From contig CP038110.1 in assembly GCA_004519485.1 (NCBI GenBank), positions 186,001 through 250,000 of the forward strand: 64,000 nt of DNA. The letters run 5' to 3'. The number at the start of each line of letters is the position of its first letter. Positions within the stretch are counted from its first letter, which is position 1. The notes under the pieces are model-generated. The model was not told where the DNA came from, searched no databases, and saw only the letters and a list, made by a program, of their open reading frames with translations. Shown here in pieces: positions 10,366 to 23,459 of the stretch. The translations under genes and the position numbers were made by a program. Source of the stretch: Nannochloropsis oceanica (Eukaryota; Sar; Eustigmatophyceae; Eustigmatales; Monodopsidaceae).

Positions 10366-12774
10366 TCACTCTCCCCTGTCCTGCTGCTTCACCGCTACAC
10401 CTTGCATCTCTTGCGCCTGCCCCGCCCCGCAAACCCCCCTTGAGTACGTCCCAAACTCATCGTTCCAATCCAACAACGTACCCAAATCTTTCTCGCTCAC
10501 CGAGGGCCGGACCGATGACAAGGCCTCCCGGAAATGTAAGAAAGAAATGGGAGGGATGTCACTTAAGTCAATGGCGCTTATGTCTCCGCCGATTCGCGCC
10601 GTCATGTCACGAATGGGTCCCATGGCTGCTTCTGTACACAGCTGATGCACGTCAGAGCCACTGAAGCCTTTTGATTGAGCGACAACTTGCTCGATTTCGC
10701 TTGATGTGAGGTTGTGGCTATTCTTCCGGAGAAGAATTTCTATCAAATTTCGTCGGGCCAAAGCTTCAGGTAGATCAATGTATAATCTTTTCACAAAACG
10801 ACGCCTTGCAGCCTCGTCCAGCTCTTGCGGGCGATTGGTCGCGCCAATCAGCAAGACACGTGCTGCTGCTGCTGCACTCCCGCATCCGTCCAGCTGCACG
10901 AGAAACTCCGTCTTAAGCCTACGACTGGCCTCGTTCTCATCGGCGCTTCGTTGACAGAGAAGAGAGTCGACCTCATCGATAAAGATGATGGCCGGACTGC
11001 GATAAGCTGCCAGCTTAAACAAGACACGTACCAGCTTCTCTCCTTCCCCAATCCATTTGGAGGTGAGCGAGGAGGCGGAAATGTTAAAGAAGGTGGCACC
11101 GGACTGGTGCGCGATCGCCTTGGCAATGAGCGTCTTTCCTGTGCCTGGCGGGCCAAACAACAAGAGTCCGCGTGGCAGCGCCCGTAGTCCTTGGAATAAC
11201 TGGGGATTCTTCATCGGCCACACAATCAACTCGATGATCGTCTTTTTCGCAAACTCCAGGCCCGCTATGTCATCAAACGTTACAGGCTGCCCCCTATCGA
11301 TAATCTCTAACTCGATCCGTTCAACCATTAAAGGGTCGCATCCCTTCAACTCCTCGGGCAACTCGTCGCCATCCTGCCCTCCCCCTCCTTCTTTTCCCCC
11401 TCCATTCCGTTGCTGCCCCGAACCCTTGAAAGTCCGGTCAACCACGCCTCGGATGCCTTTCCCTCCTCCTGCTCCTCCGCCCCCTCCCTCCCCCCCCCCC
11501 TTGACTGGCGGAACGAACTTCTTCATCACCCGAGACGTGACTGGAGGAGCCACAGGAGGAGAGGGGTCATAATGAGCACTCTCTTCACCTTCTTTCGAGT
11601 TTTGTCGCACGTACTGCTGTTGGTGGTGCATCGGTCGCTGTGGCTGCTGGTGCCCCCCCCACCCCTGGTTGTCCGCCTGGCTATTGCTCCCACTGTTCCG
11701 GCCGGGAGCCATGTGATCGGAAAACAAGGAAGGCAGCTGATGCTGGTGCTGTTGGTGATGCTGGTGCTGCTGCTGCTTCTGGTGGTAGTTCGCTGGAAGC
11801 GAGGGTGGGGGTCGGTTGGGGCCCTGTCTATCTCTTCCGCCTCCACCTCCTCCGCCTCCACCTCCTCCTCCTGCACCGTAGGGCCGCTTCTTATTCTTGT
11901 CCCGCAATTCTCCCGCTGTATTAAAGTGCTTAGTATACGCTGGGGGTGGCTGCTCCTGCTGTGGCAGCCATTGTTGCTGCTCTTCCCGACGCAGTTTCAC
12001 GGTGGCATGTGCCAGAGAATGAGAACGAGTAGAAAGAGGAGTAGGAGGTTGGATGGGGGCCGAGGGCGGGCGCGATGCGGAGGGAGGGAGATAGCGTGGC
12101 GATGGTGCAGATTGTGGTGGAAAGGCCTCGGCCAAACTGGTTGAGGATTGGAGAATAGACGCGCGCGCGGGTCCGGGAGGGGCTTGGTGAAGTTTTTGGT
12201 GCCGCTTGTGCTCCTGCTGAGGCGGCAGATGTCGATGCGCTTGCTTGGGTGGAAGTCGTAGTGCTGACACCTGCTCTTGGCGCTGTTGTTGTGGTAGCTG
12301 AGGTGGCAGCTGCATAGGCCGATTCCGTACGACTTGCGGGGACTGCTTCCGCTGCTGGGGAGGCGACGTAAACCGACGAATATCAGGGTCTTCTTCAGGG
12401 ACAAGGAGGGCGAGCACGTCTTTAGGCTCAGCCAAGAAGGTGGTGCCTCCCAAGGACTCGGGCGTTAGCATCACCTCGGACTCTACAGCCTCGACCGATG
12501 CAGGAGGGAATGACGGCTTCCGCATTTCTTCTTCGACTGTTGCTAGGCGTTCTTGCTGAACCAGGGCATGAAGTGATAGCTTTTGCACTTGCTCTTCCTC
12601 AGAGAGAGGACCGTCCGCTAGAGCCAAATGAGCAAGGGCCGCCTCCAAAAAGCTCAGTCGCTGGTGAGCCGCGTCGGGTGCTGTTGACATCAAAGCCATG
12701 AAGCGCTGTAAGAAAAGGGAGGAGGCCATCACGGAACCTCTCTCGCCAAAAAAAGAGGCTGCTGCTGTGGCCAT
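10366..12774 (-). CDS. FIGNL1: Fidgetin-like 1 AAA ATPase
   Basis: A single exon of 802 residues from the first ATG. The C-terminal third is a meiotic-clade AAA module. It starts with [18 protein letters not shown] and [14 protein letters not shown]. Walker A GPPGTGKT is at 541-548 and Walker B IIFIDE at about 597. The signatures [15 protein letters not shown] and [15 protein letters not shown] match FIGNL1 over spastin or katanin, as does the C-terminal Vps4 helix [17 protein letters not shown]1 acts in homologous recombination (RAD51 removal) and on microtubules. The N-terminal half is disordered, rich in Gln and Pro, with a run of about 12 Gly. A 24-residue tail follows the usual end of the fold. 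This is one of two AAA proteins in the window. Confidence 0.93.
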   Translation of the reverse strand: MATAAASFFGERGSVMASSLFLQRFMALMSTAPDAAHQRLSFLEAALAHLALADGPLSEEEQVQKLSLHALVQQERLATVEEEMRKPSFPPASVEAVESEVMLTPESLGGTTFLAEPKDVLALLVPEEDPDIRRFTSPPQQRKQSPQVVRNRPMQLPPQLPQQQRQEQVSALRLPPKQAHRHLPPQQEHKRHQKLHQAPPGPARASILQSSTSLAEAFPPQSAPSPRYLPPSASRPPSAPIQPPTPLSTRSHSLAHATVKLRREEQQQWLPQQEQPPPAYTKHFNTAGELRDKNKKRPYGAGGGGGGGGGGGGRDRQGPNRPPPSLPANYHQKQQQHQHHQQHQHQLPSLFSDHMAPGRNSGSNSQADNQGWGGHQQPQRPMHHQQQYVRQNSKEGEESAHYDPSPPVAPPVTSRVMKKFVPPVKGGGEGGGGGAGGGKGIRGVVDRTFKGSGQQRNGGGKEGGGGQDGDELPEELKGCDPLMVERIELEIIDRGQPVTFDDIAGLEFAKKTIIELIVWPMKNPQLFQGLRALPRGLLLFGPPGTGKTLIAKAIAHQSGATFFNISASSLTSKWIGEGEKLVRVLFKLAAYRSPAIIFIDEVDSLLCQRSADENEASRRLKTEFLVQLDGCGSAAAAARVLLIGATNRPQELDEAARRRFVKRLYIDLPEALARRNLIEILLRKNSHNLTSSEIEQVVAQSKGFSGSDVHQLCTEAAMGPIRDMTARIGGDISAIDLSDIPPISFLHFREALSSVRPSVSEKDLGTLLDWNDEFGTYSRGVCGAGQAQEMQGVAVKQQDRGE

Positions 12775-13029
12775 GCAACGGTCAGGGCGGGGAAGTTTTA
12801 GGGCACGCACAACGCCTGTGCGTGTGACAGAAAATGGCGGTGTTTCGATAGAACAGGAAAGATAAAATTAGAAGCAGGGAGGACGGACGAAAAGAGTGAG
12901 GACAAGAGCAAAGGGGCATCAGAAGAACGCGGGCATGTCGTTCGTCTTGACGGCATGAGGACGTTGGGGAGGTTTGGTATTATTGATTCGCCACAGCCTG
13001 TACGGGATATATCTATGTGCGTGCTTTCA
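12775..13029. promoter_or_regulatory. Upstream region of FIGNL1
   Basis: About 250 bp upstream of the FIGNL1 start. Purine-rich near 12850-12910. No clear core promoter motif. It abuts the coding-like pieces at 13030. Confidence 0.3.
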
Positions 13030-13740
13030 TGAAATAAATACATGACAACAACTTGAAGCCAGCCGTAGCTCTCCCTGCGACAAATCCACCTTCATTGCCA
13101 CTTGAAACAAGGTCGACGCCACGTATCCCAGCGTGTAGCCTATGTCTGGGTCTGCAGCGGCGTGCGATGCATCAGTATCATCCCGAGAGCTGCCAGTGAC
13201 CGGTGTCGGACGAAAGGGAATGGAAGGTGGTAGCAACGAGTAGAGCTATATCCCCTACCTGACAGCCAGCAAGGCGGCCGTCGCGCGTGGCGTTCGGGGC
13301 TCTCGAACGACAATAAACATGTTACTGCCCTACAACTGCAATCAGCGTGCCGATTTTTGTTCCCCTTATTTTGCGTCGTTTTGTATCCTTGGTTAACAAG
13401 GCGTCCACGGCCAGGCTCCACGTCGAGGGCTTGTGTATTCGGAACATAGCATGACACACAATCTCCACGACACGGCTCCCCCGGAATTCGATGCGAAAAA
13501 ATTTGCAAGCCTCGCCAAACTACGATCTGGATTGCCAAAGACAAAGCCACAGGGGGTGGGTACGGGGTACAGACCCGTGATGACGTGATGCTCTCCATGA
13601 ACAAAGTGATAGTATTGGACGATCGGATCGGGTGAAAAGCATCGAATCGAAGAACAGCTTGTAGGCGAAGTTAAGCTTGTTCGGAGTCTTAATTTGCTGC
13701 CACCAACATATGGGTGAACAGAGAAATCATGCAACGTGAC
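13030..13740 (-). pseudogene. Unassigned coding-like pieces (possible decayed gene)
   Basis: The minus strand carries protein-like pieces in more than one frame. One holds IVQYYHFVHGEHHVITGLYP and then TPCGFVFGNPDRS. Another holds VVEIVCHAMFRIHKPSTWSL and then AVDALLTKD. Nearest the 3' end, a third holds GYTLGYVASTLFQVAMKVDL. Composition and hydrophobic patterning look coding, but no single intron model joins them and I recognise no family. They may be exons of a lineage-specific gene or a decayed copy. They lie next to the similar pieces at 13873-14696. Confidence 0.3.
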
Positions 13741-13872
13741 TCAAATATAGGAATTTAGAGGAAGCAGAAAGAAAAGAACAAGACGTGCAAAGAGAGCTGT
13801 CGGACAGCGATGGCGACTTGAACCCATGCCATGACGCATCCTCTCACTACACAACCCACATATGGATCCCTT

Positions 13873-14696
13873 TCATGGACAAATATCATCGCGTGCCTGC
13901 AAGCTCAAGATGCCGAGCTCCTTCAAATTGGCTGTGGGCCGGTCGAACATGAGCCCCTGCCTTTCACCATCAAGCTGGAAAAATAGCTTTTCAAGGATGC
14001 CACCCCGACATTGTGACAAGTGGCCAAAGCAACTTCACTATTTTTATATCATGGGAAGTCTTGAAGCTGTTGTCCAGGAAAAGGGTCGATGGGCGGAGCC
14101 TAGGATAAGCGGCAGCAGTGGTCGATGTGCGAAGCACGTTGCGACTTTCGGGTGGGCATATGCGATAAATTTCTTGAGAGAAACGTTGCAGGGTTTCAGG
14201 GAGACATGCACAGGCGGTCTTGTGCATTATAACACAGTTCATGGGCCTTCATCATTCCAATCCTGAGGATGCGTACGGGCTGTTTGATGCTTGTGGGGAG
14301 TATTTTTTTGGGGGGGAAATGGAGCTTATAAAAATAGTGCCATCAAGCAAACTAAGACCTTGGTACTGCAGAGCCTGGTTTCTGATGATATGCACGTCTT
14401 CTTCTGGGGAGGGTCTTCGGAAGTGCTCGAACGGAAAAACCTGCAGAACAATCTTATATAGTAACGTCATCATCGAGTTGCCGCACACACTGGCAAGCAA
14501 TAGGTGGAGCCGGGGGATGCGAACTCGTAGGCGGACCTGACCTTGGCTCACGCCCCTCATTTCCCGTCCATTTACTGTCAACCCCACTCCATGTCAGTCC
14601 ATCACCATACACATCCTTGGCAATCCTCTCTCGGTAGCCAGGCAGCAACGTGGGCGAGGGTAGCCAGCCTATCAACGTTTCAACGGCTTCCTTCAT
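13873..14696 (-). pseudogene. Unassigned coding-like pieces (possible decayed gene)
   Basis: Starting at an ATG at 14696, the minus strand reads MKEAVETLIGWLPSPTLL and GYRERIAKDVYGDGLTW. Further pieces in shifting frames include HFRRPSPEEDVHIIRNQALQ, ETLQRFSQEIYRICPPES and GILEKLFFQLDGERQGLMFD, the last running to a stop at 13873. The pieces read in one direction like one protein, but no set of ordinary introns links all of them. I do not recognise the family. The opposite strand also has a 134-codon frame (13862-14266), which makes the call less sure. The ATG is only 75 bp from the divergent ATAD1 start. Confidence 0.3.
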
Positions 14697-14770
14697 CAGA
14701 GGCGACTAACATACTGCATTACACCCTTCCCACACATGCACAGTCAGCCGAAGACGGCATTATACCCGCA

Positions 14771-16332
14771 ATGTTTAGACGGGTGTCCAGCTCCCGGGAG
14801 GTGTCCGAGAACAGCAATGGAAGGGGAATAGACAAGCGGGCGATTGGGGCCCTCGTGGTGGAGTTTGCCTTGACCGCCCTGGGCTACTACATATTGTACC
14901 AGTCGACCAAGGGCCTTATCGGTATGATTGATCCCACTAAGAAGGACAAGGACTCCGTGGCGCAGGTAGGGCGCAGGGTTCGGTCGAAGGGGTTCAAAAC
15001 TTGCCCTAACCCTAACTCTAACAGCTTAACAGCTTTTAGTGCGAATGTAGCGACTCCTTTTACCCACATACGGTAGAGTACGCAGGCGCCTCTCTCCTTC
15101 ACCCACGAGGGATCTGGTTGTCACAAATGAATAGCTTTACGTATTCCCACCTCTTGGTCTTCTCCAGTCCCTCGTCATGCCACACTCTTCTTATCACTCC
15201 ACGCGCACAGACAAAAGAAGCCCTGGCCAAGAAGCTGAACCGGCCTGACATAGCCCGCATGGACCTGACGGCCTACGAACGCATGATTGCCGAGGAGGTA
15301 TTAGACCCAGACCAACTGGATGGAGGTTTCGACACCATAGGTGGGCTCGAGCAGCAAAAACGAGAAATTTTCGAATTAGCCGTCTTGCCGCTGAAGCGCC
15401 CCGACCTCTTCAACAAGCGCGGCCGGCTCTTGTCATCACCAAAAGGTCTGTTGTTCTACGGGGCGCCGGGGACGGGAAAGACGATGCTGGCCAAGGCAAT
15501 TGCCCGGGAATCGGGCGCGGCCTTTATCAACCTACGGATGAGCACCCTGATGAACAAGTACTTTGGAGAGTCCAACAAATTGGTGGCTGCCGTCTTCTCA
15601 CTCGCTTACAAGCTGGCCCCGTCCATCATCTTCATAGATGAAATCGAATCTTTTCTCCGAGCCCGGGGAGGGAATGACGAGGCACCTTGGATCTCACTTA
15701 AGGCTGAATTCATGACGTTATGGGATGGCGTTCTTACCGACAGCGCTGTCCCTATCATGGTCCTAGGGGCTAGCAACCGACCTTATGATCTCGACCCTGC
15801 GATTCTCCGTCGCTTGCCCCGTCAGTTCGAGATCCCGTTGCCGGGGCCCTCGGAACGTGCTCACATCTTGCAGTTGCTATTGAAAGAGGAGCACATCGAC
15901 CTGCAATCTGTCAAGGTGGAGCGGCTGGCGGCGGATACGGATGGGTACTCCGGAAGTGACTTGAAGGAGATGTGCCGTGCGGCCGTGATGATCCCGATCC
16001 GGGACGTGATGCCCATGCCAGCAAATGGAAGTTTAAACACGCTTGATGTGGAGAGCATACAATCAGCAGATTTCCGAATGGTCAAGATGGCGGACTTCCA
16101 CGTAGCCATGAAGAGGGTCAAGCCGACGGGACACGCAGCGCAGGATTACCAGCAGAGGGAAGGGGCGCAGGCCGTGAATACCGCGAGAATGACACCAGCT
16201 TTCATGAATGCCGCCTTATCGATGTTTTTGCACAGTGTGATGCAGGGAGGAGGGGGCCAGGCACCACAGGGGCCACCTGGGTCAGCGAATGGGCATGATG
16301 GGAATAATGGATGGCCGAACGGGACGCGGTGA
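14771..16332 (+). CDS. ATAD1: Msp1/ATAD1 membrane-protein extraction AAA ATPase
   Basis: Two exons, 14771-14965 and 15211-16332, join in phase 0 over a 245-bp intron and give 438 residues. Residues 24-46 form an N-terminal membrane anchor (AIGALVVEFALTALGYYILY). The AAA domain has Walker A GAPGTGKT (149-156), the pore-loop region NLRMSTLMNKYFGES, Walker B IIFIDEIESF (about 204-213) and ASNRPYDLDPAILRR. Together these match Msp1/ATAD1, which pulls mislocalised tail-anchored proteins from the mitochondrial outer membrane or peroxisomes. The C-terminal 80 residues are Gly/Pro/Asn-rich and longer than in yeast. The intron holds a short CCCTAACCCTAAC telomere-like string near 15003. GET1, the insertase-side partner of this pathway, is at 26961. 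Confidence 0.92.
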
Positions 16333-16983
16333 GAAGAGAGGAAAGGAGATAGAGTAGAGGATAAAAGAAAACAGAGACTTTGAGTTCCTCCTGTGTTGAT
16401 AAAAAAAGCCATCAAAATGGACCAAATTCCAAGTGAGTGAGTCAAGAAATGGTAAGGCCCAAAGAAGCGGCGGGGGCAACAGCAAAAGCCGCCAGAAAAC
16501 GAAAGCCACACAACTCACAACAAGAACAGAATCGCGTTGATATTTGTTTATATTCCATTTTCTGTTTTGAGGGCCCATGTGTGTACCGCTGTTCTTTCAC
16601 CCCCCTATATCTTTTCAGTGTATTGCCAGGGTCGTTTTTGTCCACGCACATTTCTTGTCATATGTATGTGGGGTGGCTTGCTTTCGCTTTCGCTATTTTT
16701 GTCGTTTCCATTTTCCTTTCATTGATTTCCATTTCCTTGATATTCATGCTAAAGGTTTTTTTTCGTCGGTGTCGTGTATGTTTGGGTTGGAAAATACACA
16801 GATATGCACACCCGCACACCTCAACTCGATCAGTCACGTTCTACCGAAACTCTCTCTCTCCTTTCTCAAGACATCGCCAGCGTTTCTCCCGCTATTAATC
16901 ACGTTGCGGCGTCTGCTGCTGCTGCTTTGACGGCTCGTTTGCTTTCCCCCCCATATCTTCCCAGCAGACCCCGCAGCTACCCT
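16333..16983. other. Tail-to-tail spacer, T-rich
   Basis: 650 bp between the ends of ATAD1 (plus) and the KDM4-like gene (minus). Strongly T-rich on the plus strand from about 16540 to 16860, consistent with two 3' UTRs. No gene seen. Confidence 0.5.
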
Positions 16984-19764
16984 CTACTTCAACTCTTTCG
17001 CCTCAGCCGCAGGCGCGACCGCCCCCGACGCCGAGGGCATGGACGAGAATGTGGAAGAAGGGGAAGAGAAATATGAAGACTTGGTGGATGTTGCATACTG
17101 TTGGCCTTGGACATTGGCTGCCTGCGTCCGCTGCTGGTGTTGTTGCTGGAGATATTGGTAGGCGGAGGATGAAGAATGGGAGGCAGCGGGGGGAGGGTAA
17201 TAGTAGGAGGAGGAGGCAGTTGACCGGATCAATGTAGGGGCTGCAGCCGGCTTGGAGGGGTCCGTCGTCTGTTGATCCTTGCCCTCATTAGTGCAGCCTT
17301 TCGTGTCGTCAGCCTTTGCCATCACCACAGAGTTGTCCCCGCGCTCACTCACAGCTCCAGCCTCTTTACCTCCCTCATCCTCCTCTTCCTCGTCATCCGA
17401 CCACTTCCCATCAAATACTGAGATTTCCTGCCCCTGCGGGCCACGATACGGTTGATAACCCCCAGCCAGCGCCGACTCCACCTTCTGCGTCCGGGAGAAG
17501 AGGCCTCGAAAGGCCTTCTTGCTCCGCGCGAGGTCCTTCTGAAATTTCGCATGCCGAACAGCTGCATCGGCGTTAGGCAAAGGCACGCCCCGCATCAGGG
17601 AGGAAGGATAAGCAAAACCACCCGCCAGCGTCGGTGCTGGTGCTGGTGCTGCTGCTGCTGCTGCTCGGCCCATGGTGCCGCGATCAGAGGCAGAGAAGGT
17701 CACGCACATTCCGCTTGAGTGGTGGGGCGTGCTTGCAAAAGCAGCAGCAGCAGCAGCAGCAGCAGCGGAGGAGGACGTCGAAGGAGAGCTGTGTTGACGA
17801 TGGCGGTAATGCCCCTGCTCTTCACACTGCAGTCGTTGCTGCTCTAAACGAGCCTTCTTCCTCATTTCCAACCTAACGCCAGATTCCCTCGCCTCAGCTG
17901 ACTGGAAGTTGAAGGCAGCGAGGGCTGTCTTGATCCTCTCTCTACTCAAAAAGCGGTTGGATGTGATGTTGATCCACTCCTCTACCGGAGCCGCCTGCTC
18001 CTTCGTCGGTCTCACATCTTCCAGTTCTCCGGCCACTCTCCGTCCTCCTTTTCTCTTCTTCTTAGGCTGTCTGAGACCTTTAAAATAAACACGCGCCATC
18101 CCCTCCCCGAGCATGGTTACCGTTCCCTCGTCAAGCCCCCGCGGCCCCCGACACACAACCACCCGCGACCGAACGTCGATCTGACGCCCAGTATGCCAGT
18201 TCGCACCCAAACCTTCCAACGTCTTCAGCACCTGATGACATCCCGCACAAAACGCCTTCCGAGGCGCCACATCCTTGCTATAGAGACAGCGGGTGTGCGA
18301 CCAGGTTAAGCAGCCCGTGCACTGAAACATGGCCCCCTTTGGCCAGTTCGCCACCGGTGTCTCGCTACTGCAAATCTCACCACACGAACATCGAAAGTCC
18401 CACAGCTCCTGCTCCGCCAAAACCTCCTCCCCCCCCTCTCTTCTCTCCTCCTCCTCTTCAATAGAATGTCCGCTCCCTTCCTCCTCCACGCTCCCCTCCG
18501 TCTCCTCCTCCGACCCTCCTAACGTATAATCGTCAGGGCCGCCCGCCCGCCGCTTGGCCCCTACAGCCGGGTCATACGTGCCCTCCTGCAACTCCCTCAA
18601 TTTCGCCCTGCGTCGCAAGTATGTCCGCTCCCGCTGCAGGCGCTGTCGCTCCTTCTGCGACCTCATCTTCTCCTGCACCCTTGCGTCCTCCTCTTGCTCG
18701 TGCCAGGCCAGCCATCCGGTGTGCCCCAGGCGCTTCAGAATCCTCTTACGTTCAATCTTACCTGTCTTGCTAGGCAATGCCTCGACCTTCGCCCGGTCAG
18801 CGGCACGCTTGGCTTCGAGCTTGGCGGCAAAGTCGTCCATATTAATGTGCACAGAATAAGGCTGGCATCGACAAACCTTGGCCTCCCTTCCCTTACTCAA
18901 CCAGCGTTCTGTCGTGAAATTCGTCGCTTCTGCAACATTGAAACCGTGGTTGAATCCGGCGTGATAGGAGGCAGGAAAGGTAATCACGTATTCACCGGGC
19001 TCCTGGACGAGGGTGTGGAATGGGATACCGGATTCCCGCAATACCTTGGGCGAAAATATACTGGTCTTGTGTCGCAAAAATTCAGAACAGCCACGGAATC
19101 CCTGTGGATCCAATGACTGCGCCATGCTCTCGAACCGCTTCTGAGAGGCAGGGGGGATGGAATACCAACTCTTGGGGCGGCCGGCATGGAGGTAGTTGAT
19201 GCTATAGAGGTTCATATCCTCGGTGTGGAAGGCAAACATGGCCCGCCACATTCCGAAATAAAGCATCGCAGTCGTAATCCCCGGCAAATTGGACGGCAGC
19301 AATTTGATCATGTTGTCAAGTTCTGCCAGATTCCAGCCACTTGCCCCGTCCCGGAAGAGTGACCCGCTCATGTCCGCGCCGTACAGAGGGGGCGGGGTCA
19401 CGGGCCCCATGCTCCTCCAGAACAAACGTTCCCGCTCCTCGTACGACGTCTCATAATCCGGCTCATTTTTGTGCGCAAGCGCTCGGAAATCCCTGACGCT
19501 CAGCTTCTTACTGTCCATGAGCCCGAGCTGGTAAACACCGCGCAGGCCCGAGACGCACTGCTTGATGGGCGGAATCAGCAGCTGCCTCTCCTCCAACATT
19601 TCCTCCAACTCGGCCTCCGTCGGAGGAGTGTACCACCCCTCGGGAGGAATGATTTTGCAAAGGCCAGCATCGCCGATCTTGCTGTCGATCTTATCAATGT
19701 ACGCAGAGAAATTCTTAAACTCGTCCATCGTCGGCCGGAAGACCGGACAGGATGTTTTGGACAT
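16984..19764 (-). CDS. KDM4-type JmjC histone demethylase with PHD and Tudor-like domains
   Basis: A single exon of 926 residues from ATG 19764. JmjN is at 5-48 (CPVFRPTMDEFKNF). JmjC is at about 150-310, with Fe(II) ligands His 180, Glu 182 (FAFHTEDMNLYSINYLH) and His 268 (SYHAGFNHGFN). The extra zinc site special to KDM4 is present as Cys 226, His 232, Cys 298 and Cys 300. Residues 456-510 form a PHD-like Cys/His cluster, and 521-566 a Tudor-like barrel (WHTGRQIDVRSRVVV). Expected reaction: oxidative removal of methyl groups from trimethyl-lysine on H3K9 or H3K36, using 2-oxoglutarate. The tail is low complexity, with Ala and Gln runs and an acidic patch. It is divergent from the exonuclease gene at 20714. 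Confidence 0.93.
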   Translation of the reverse strand: MSKTSCPVFRPTMDEFKNFSAYIDKIDSKIGDAGLCKIIPPEGWYTPPTEAELEEMLEERQLLIPPIKQCVSGLRGVYQLGLMDSKKLSVRDFRALAHKNEPDYETSYEERERLFWRSMGPVTPPPLYGADMSGSLFRDGASGWNLAELDNMIKLLPSNLPGITTAMLYFGMWRAMFAFHTEDMNLYSINYLHAGRPKSWYSIPPASQKRFESMAQSLDPQGFRGCSEFLRHKTSIFSPKVLRESGIPFHTLVQEPGEYVITFPASYHAGFNHGFNVAEATNFTTERWLSKGREAKVCRCQPYSVHINMDDFAAKLEAKRAADRAKVEALPSKTGKIERKRILKRLGHTGWLAWHEQEEDARVQEKMRSQKERQRLQRERTYLRRRAKLRELQEGTYDPAVGAKRRAGGPDDYTLGGSEEETEGSVEEEGSGHSIEEEEERREGGEEVLAEQELWDFRCSCGEICSSETPVANWPKGAMFQCTGCLTWSHTRCLYSKDVAPRKAFCAGCHQVLKTLEGLGANWHTGRQIDVRSRVVVCRGPRGLDEGTVTMLGEGMARVYFKGLRQPKKKRKGGRRVAGELEDVRPTKEQAAPVEEWINITSNRFLSRERIKTALAAFNFQSAEARESGVRLEMRKKARLEQQRLQCEEQGHYRHRQHSSPSTSSSAAAAAAAAAFASTPHHSSGMCVTFSASDRGTMGRAAAAAAPAPAPTLAGGFAYPSSLMRGVPLPNADAAVRHAKFQKDLARSKKAFRGLFSRTQKVESALAGGYQPYRGPQGQEISVFDGKWSDDEEEEDEGGKEAGAVSERGDNSVVMAKADDTKGCTNEGKDQQTTDPSKPAAAPTLIRSTASSSYYYPPPAASHSSSSAYQYLQQQHQQRTQAANVQGQQYATSTKSSYFSSPSSTFSSMPSASGAVAPAAEAKELK

Positions 19765-20713
19765 GGTTCTGATGGAAAGTTCGGTGGGCCGTGATAGGAC
19801 GGCGGTGACGAAAGATAGAGATAGTCGCCGCAATGCGGCGTGTTTGAGGGGCTCTCGCGACTGCTTCCCCAGAAGGCGCAAAGTTTATGTCGTCAACACG
19901 AACGGTGAAGGTGTGACTAGCCAGAGCGGTGATGAACCTCAGGTCCTCCGCTTGTCTCCTAATCCTAGGCGTGGCTTGCCGCTACGGTCGTTTCCTGCGC
20001 AAATCGTTCCACTGGCTCTACTGTGGTTGTGGGGATGGGGTTGAGGCAGGGCAAATATGACGACAATACATGAATGTGCGACAGGAGTCCAGTCTATTTT
20101 ATAATAGAGGGCGCGTCCGGTGGTTGTCGCGGCATGAAAAGCCGTGCGAATGCGGCAAAGGGAGACAAACAAACGTTTTTGGTAGTTTGAATACCCGTCT
20201 CGTGGGGTTAGTGGCCGGGAGCAACCTTGGAGCAGGGACAGACCCGACGCTGTAGAAGAACCGCTTGACTTGGTGATGGTGGGGATTTAAGGCTGGTTTG
20301 TCGTTTTCGTATAAAGAGAAAATACTCAAGCACCGTGACATCCACAAGGGCTCTTTATGTCTCCTTCCGCTCCTTGCGGCTTGATACTTATGCTTTTTGT
20401 GATCATTCAACCCTGCACAAATGGTCTGGGTGTGTCATGTGTGATGAGGTGAGCGCAACAGGGTTGCTGGGTTTGCCCCGAAAACTGTATCTTTGCAGAC
20501 CATCACCAGACATGACGATCACCACAGCCATTACACAGTTTCTATCATAAGAAGTGGCTCGGGATGGGGTGTAGTGGTTTGTTAGAGGCCTCCAAGCTAT
20601 GTCATAAATGAACGCCAACATGAAGGAGCAAATTTGTTTTCGGTGCATCAGCAGACGCCGTTCAACACGGAGAGAGATTTTGGGCCCAGCAAGCAGCCTA
20701 TGTACCACAATAT
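19765..20713. promoter_or_regulatory. Divergent promoter region
   Basis: Nearly 950 bp between the KDM4-like start (minus) and the exonuclease start (plus). Frames crossing it show no homology. No TATA box or repeated operator stands out. Confidence 0.35.
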
Positions 20714-22523
<1,810 letters not shown>

Positions 22524-22672
22524 CGTTGACGGATAGTGTGAATAGAAGTGAGAAGTGCGACAAGGCATGCAAGTATGATGACGACATAATGTAAGTAAAG
22601 AAACGAACTCTGGCTGGCGAGCGTGATACAATCTCTTTTGTTTACTCTTCTTTTCTCTGTTTCTCTTGTTCA

Positions 22673-23359
22673 CTATGAGAAGGGTGTGGCGCTGCGGACG
22701 AGTTCCACCGACTTGGCGTCTGGCAACACACACAGCACTTTCGCCGATCCACGCTCCTTCACAACGGTCTTGCCCCCGCTCTCACATACTATTAATCTCG
22801 GCCACGCCTCTTGAATGATTGTTCGATGGTCGAAGGCAAGTGGAGGAAGTTGGCCGAAGGGGAAGAAGGCCGCGGCACTCGCATCGTCGCCTGCTTTTGT
22901 GCCCTTCGACGAAAGCAAAAAGGCAGCGTAAGCAACGGTGACTGTGTGCCCTCGCGGATCTCGGCCGGGGTCACCAAAGCTCCCGACTTGTGCGAATGAA
23001 ATATTGTCAAGCCCTGTTTCTTCCTTGAGCTCACGGGCCGCTGCGTCGTCCAAGCCCTCGTCCTTGTCAACGAAACCACCCGGCAATGCCCATGTACCTT
23101 TGAATGGGTCATTACCACGCTTGATAAGCAAGAGCTTGACATCATTATTCTCCGCACAAAAAATTAGAGTGTCTACAGTGACGGATGGTCGAGGGTACCT
23201 GTAACAAAAGCTGCCACCGGTGCTCATTCTCAAGGCCGACGAGGAAGTAGCAGGAAGGTGGAGCCAAACAGGAGAGAAAGAGTACGACGCAGCGAGGCAC
23301 AAGCAGGCAGCAGATTTGAGGCCGCGGCTGAAGAATGTGTAGGACACTGACAGAAGCAT
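22673..23359 (-). CDS. Nudix hydrolase
   Basis: A single exon of 228 residues. The Nudix box is at about 94-117: GGFVDKDEGLDDAAARELKE then ETGL, with the Glu pair that holds the metal. The flanks KLLLIKRGNDPFKGTWALPG and GHTVTVAYAAFL resemble the ADP-ribose pyrophosphatase/NrtR-type group. The substrate cannot be fixed from sequence. The first 45 residues contain a hydrophobic segment (AACLCLAASYSFSP), perhaps a signal for plastid or ER. It is tail to tail with the exonuclease (150 bp) and divergent from COA7, with a triple TGACTCA in the shared promoter. Confidence 0.92.
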   Translation of the reverse strand: MLLSVSYTFFSRGLKSAACLCLAASYSFSPVWLHLPATSSSALRMSTGGSFCYRYPRPSVTVDTLIFCAENNDVKLLLIKRGNDPFKGTWALPGGFVDKDEGLDDAAARELKEETGLDNISFAQVGSFGDPGRDPRGHTVTVAYAAFLLSSKGTKAGDDASAAAFFPFGQLPPLAFDHRTIIQEAWPRLIVCESGGKTVVKERGSAKVLCVLPDAKSVELVRSATPFS

Positions 23360-23459
23360 GCAGCAGCAGGGAAATGCCTGGCTGTGTTGTGTGTGGGTTG
23401 CGTGAGATGAAGTCCTGCAGTTATCGCCCGTTTAAGACATACCAAGACCTTACCCTCCA

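Noticed and set aside
13800-13850. tRNA-like GGGTTCAAGTC on the minus strand
   Set aside because: The flanking bases do not pair into a T-stem, and no anticodon or acceptor stem fits.
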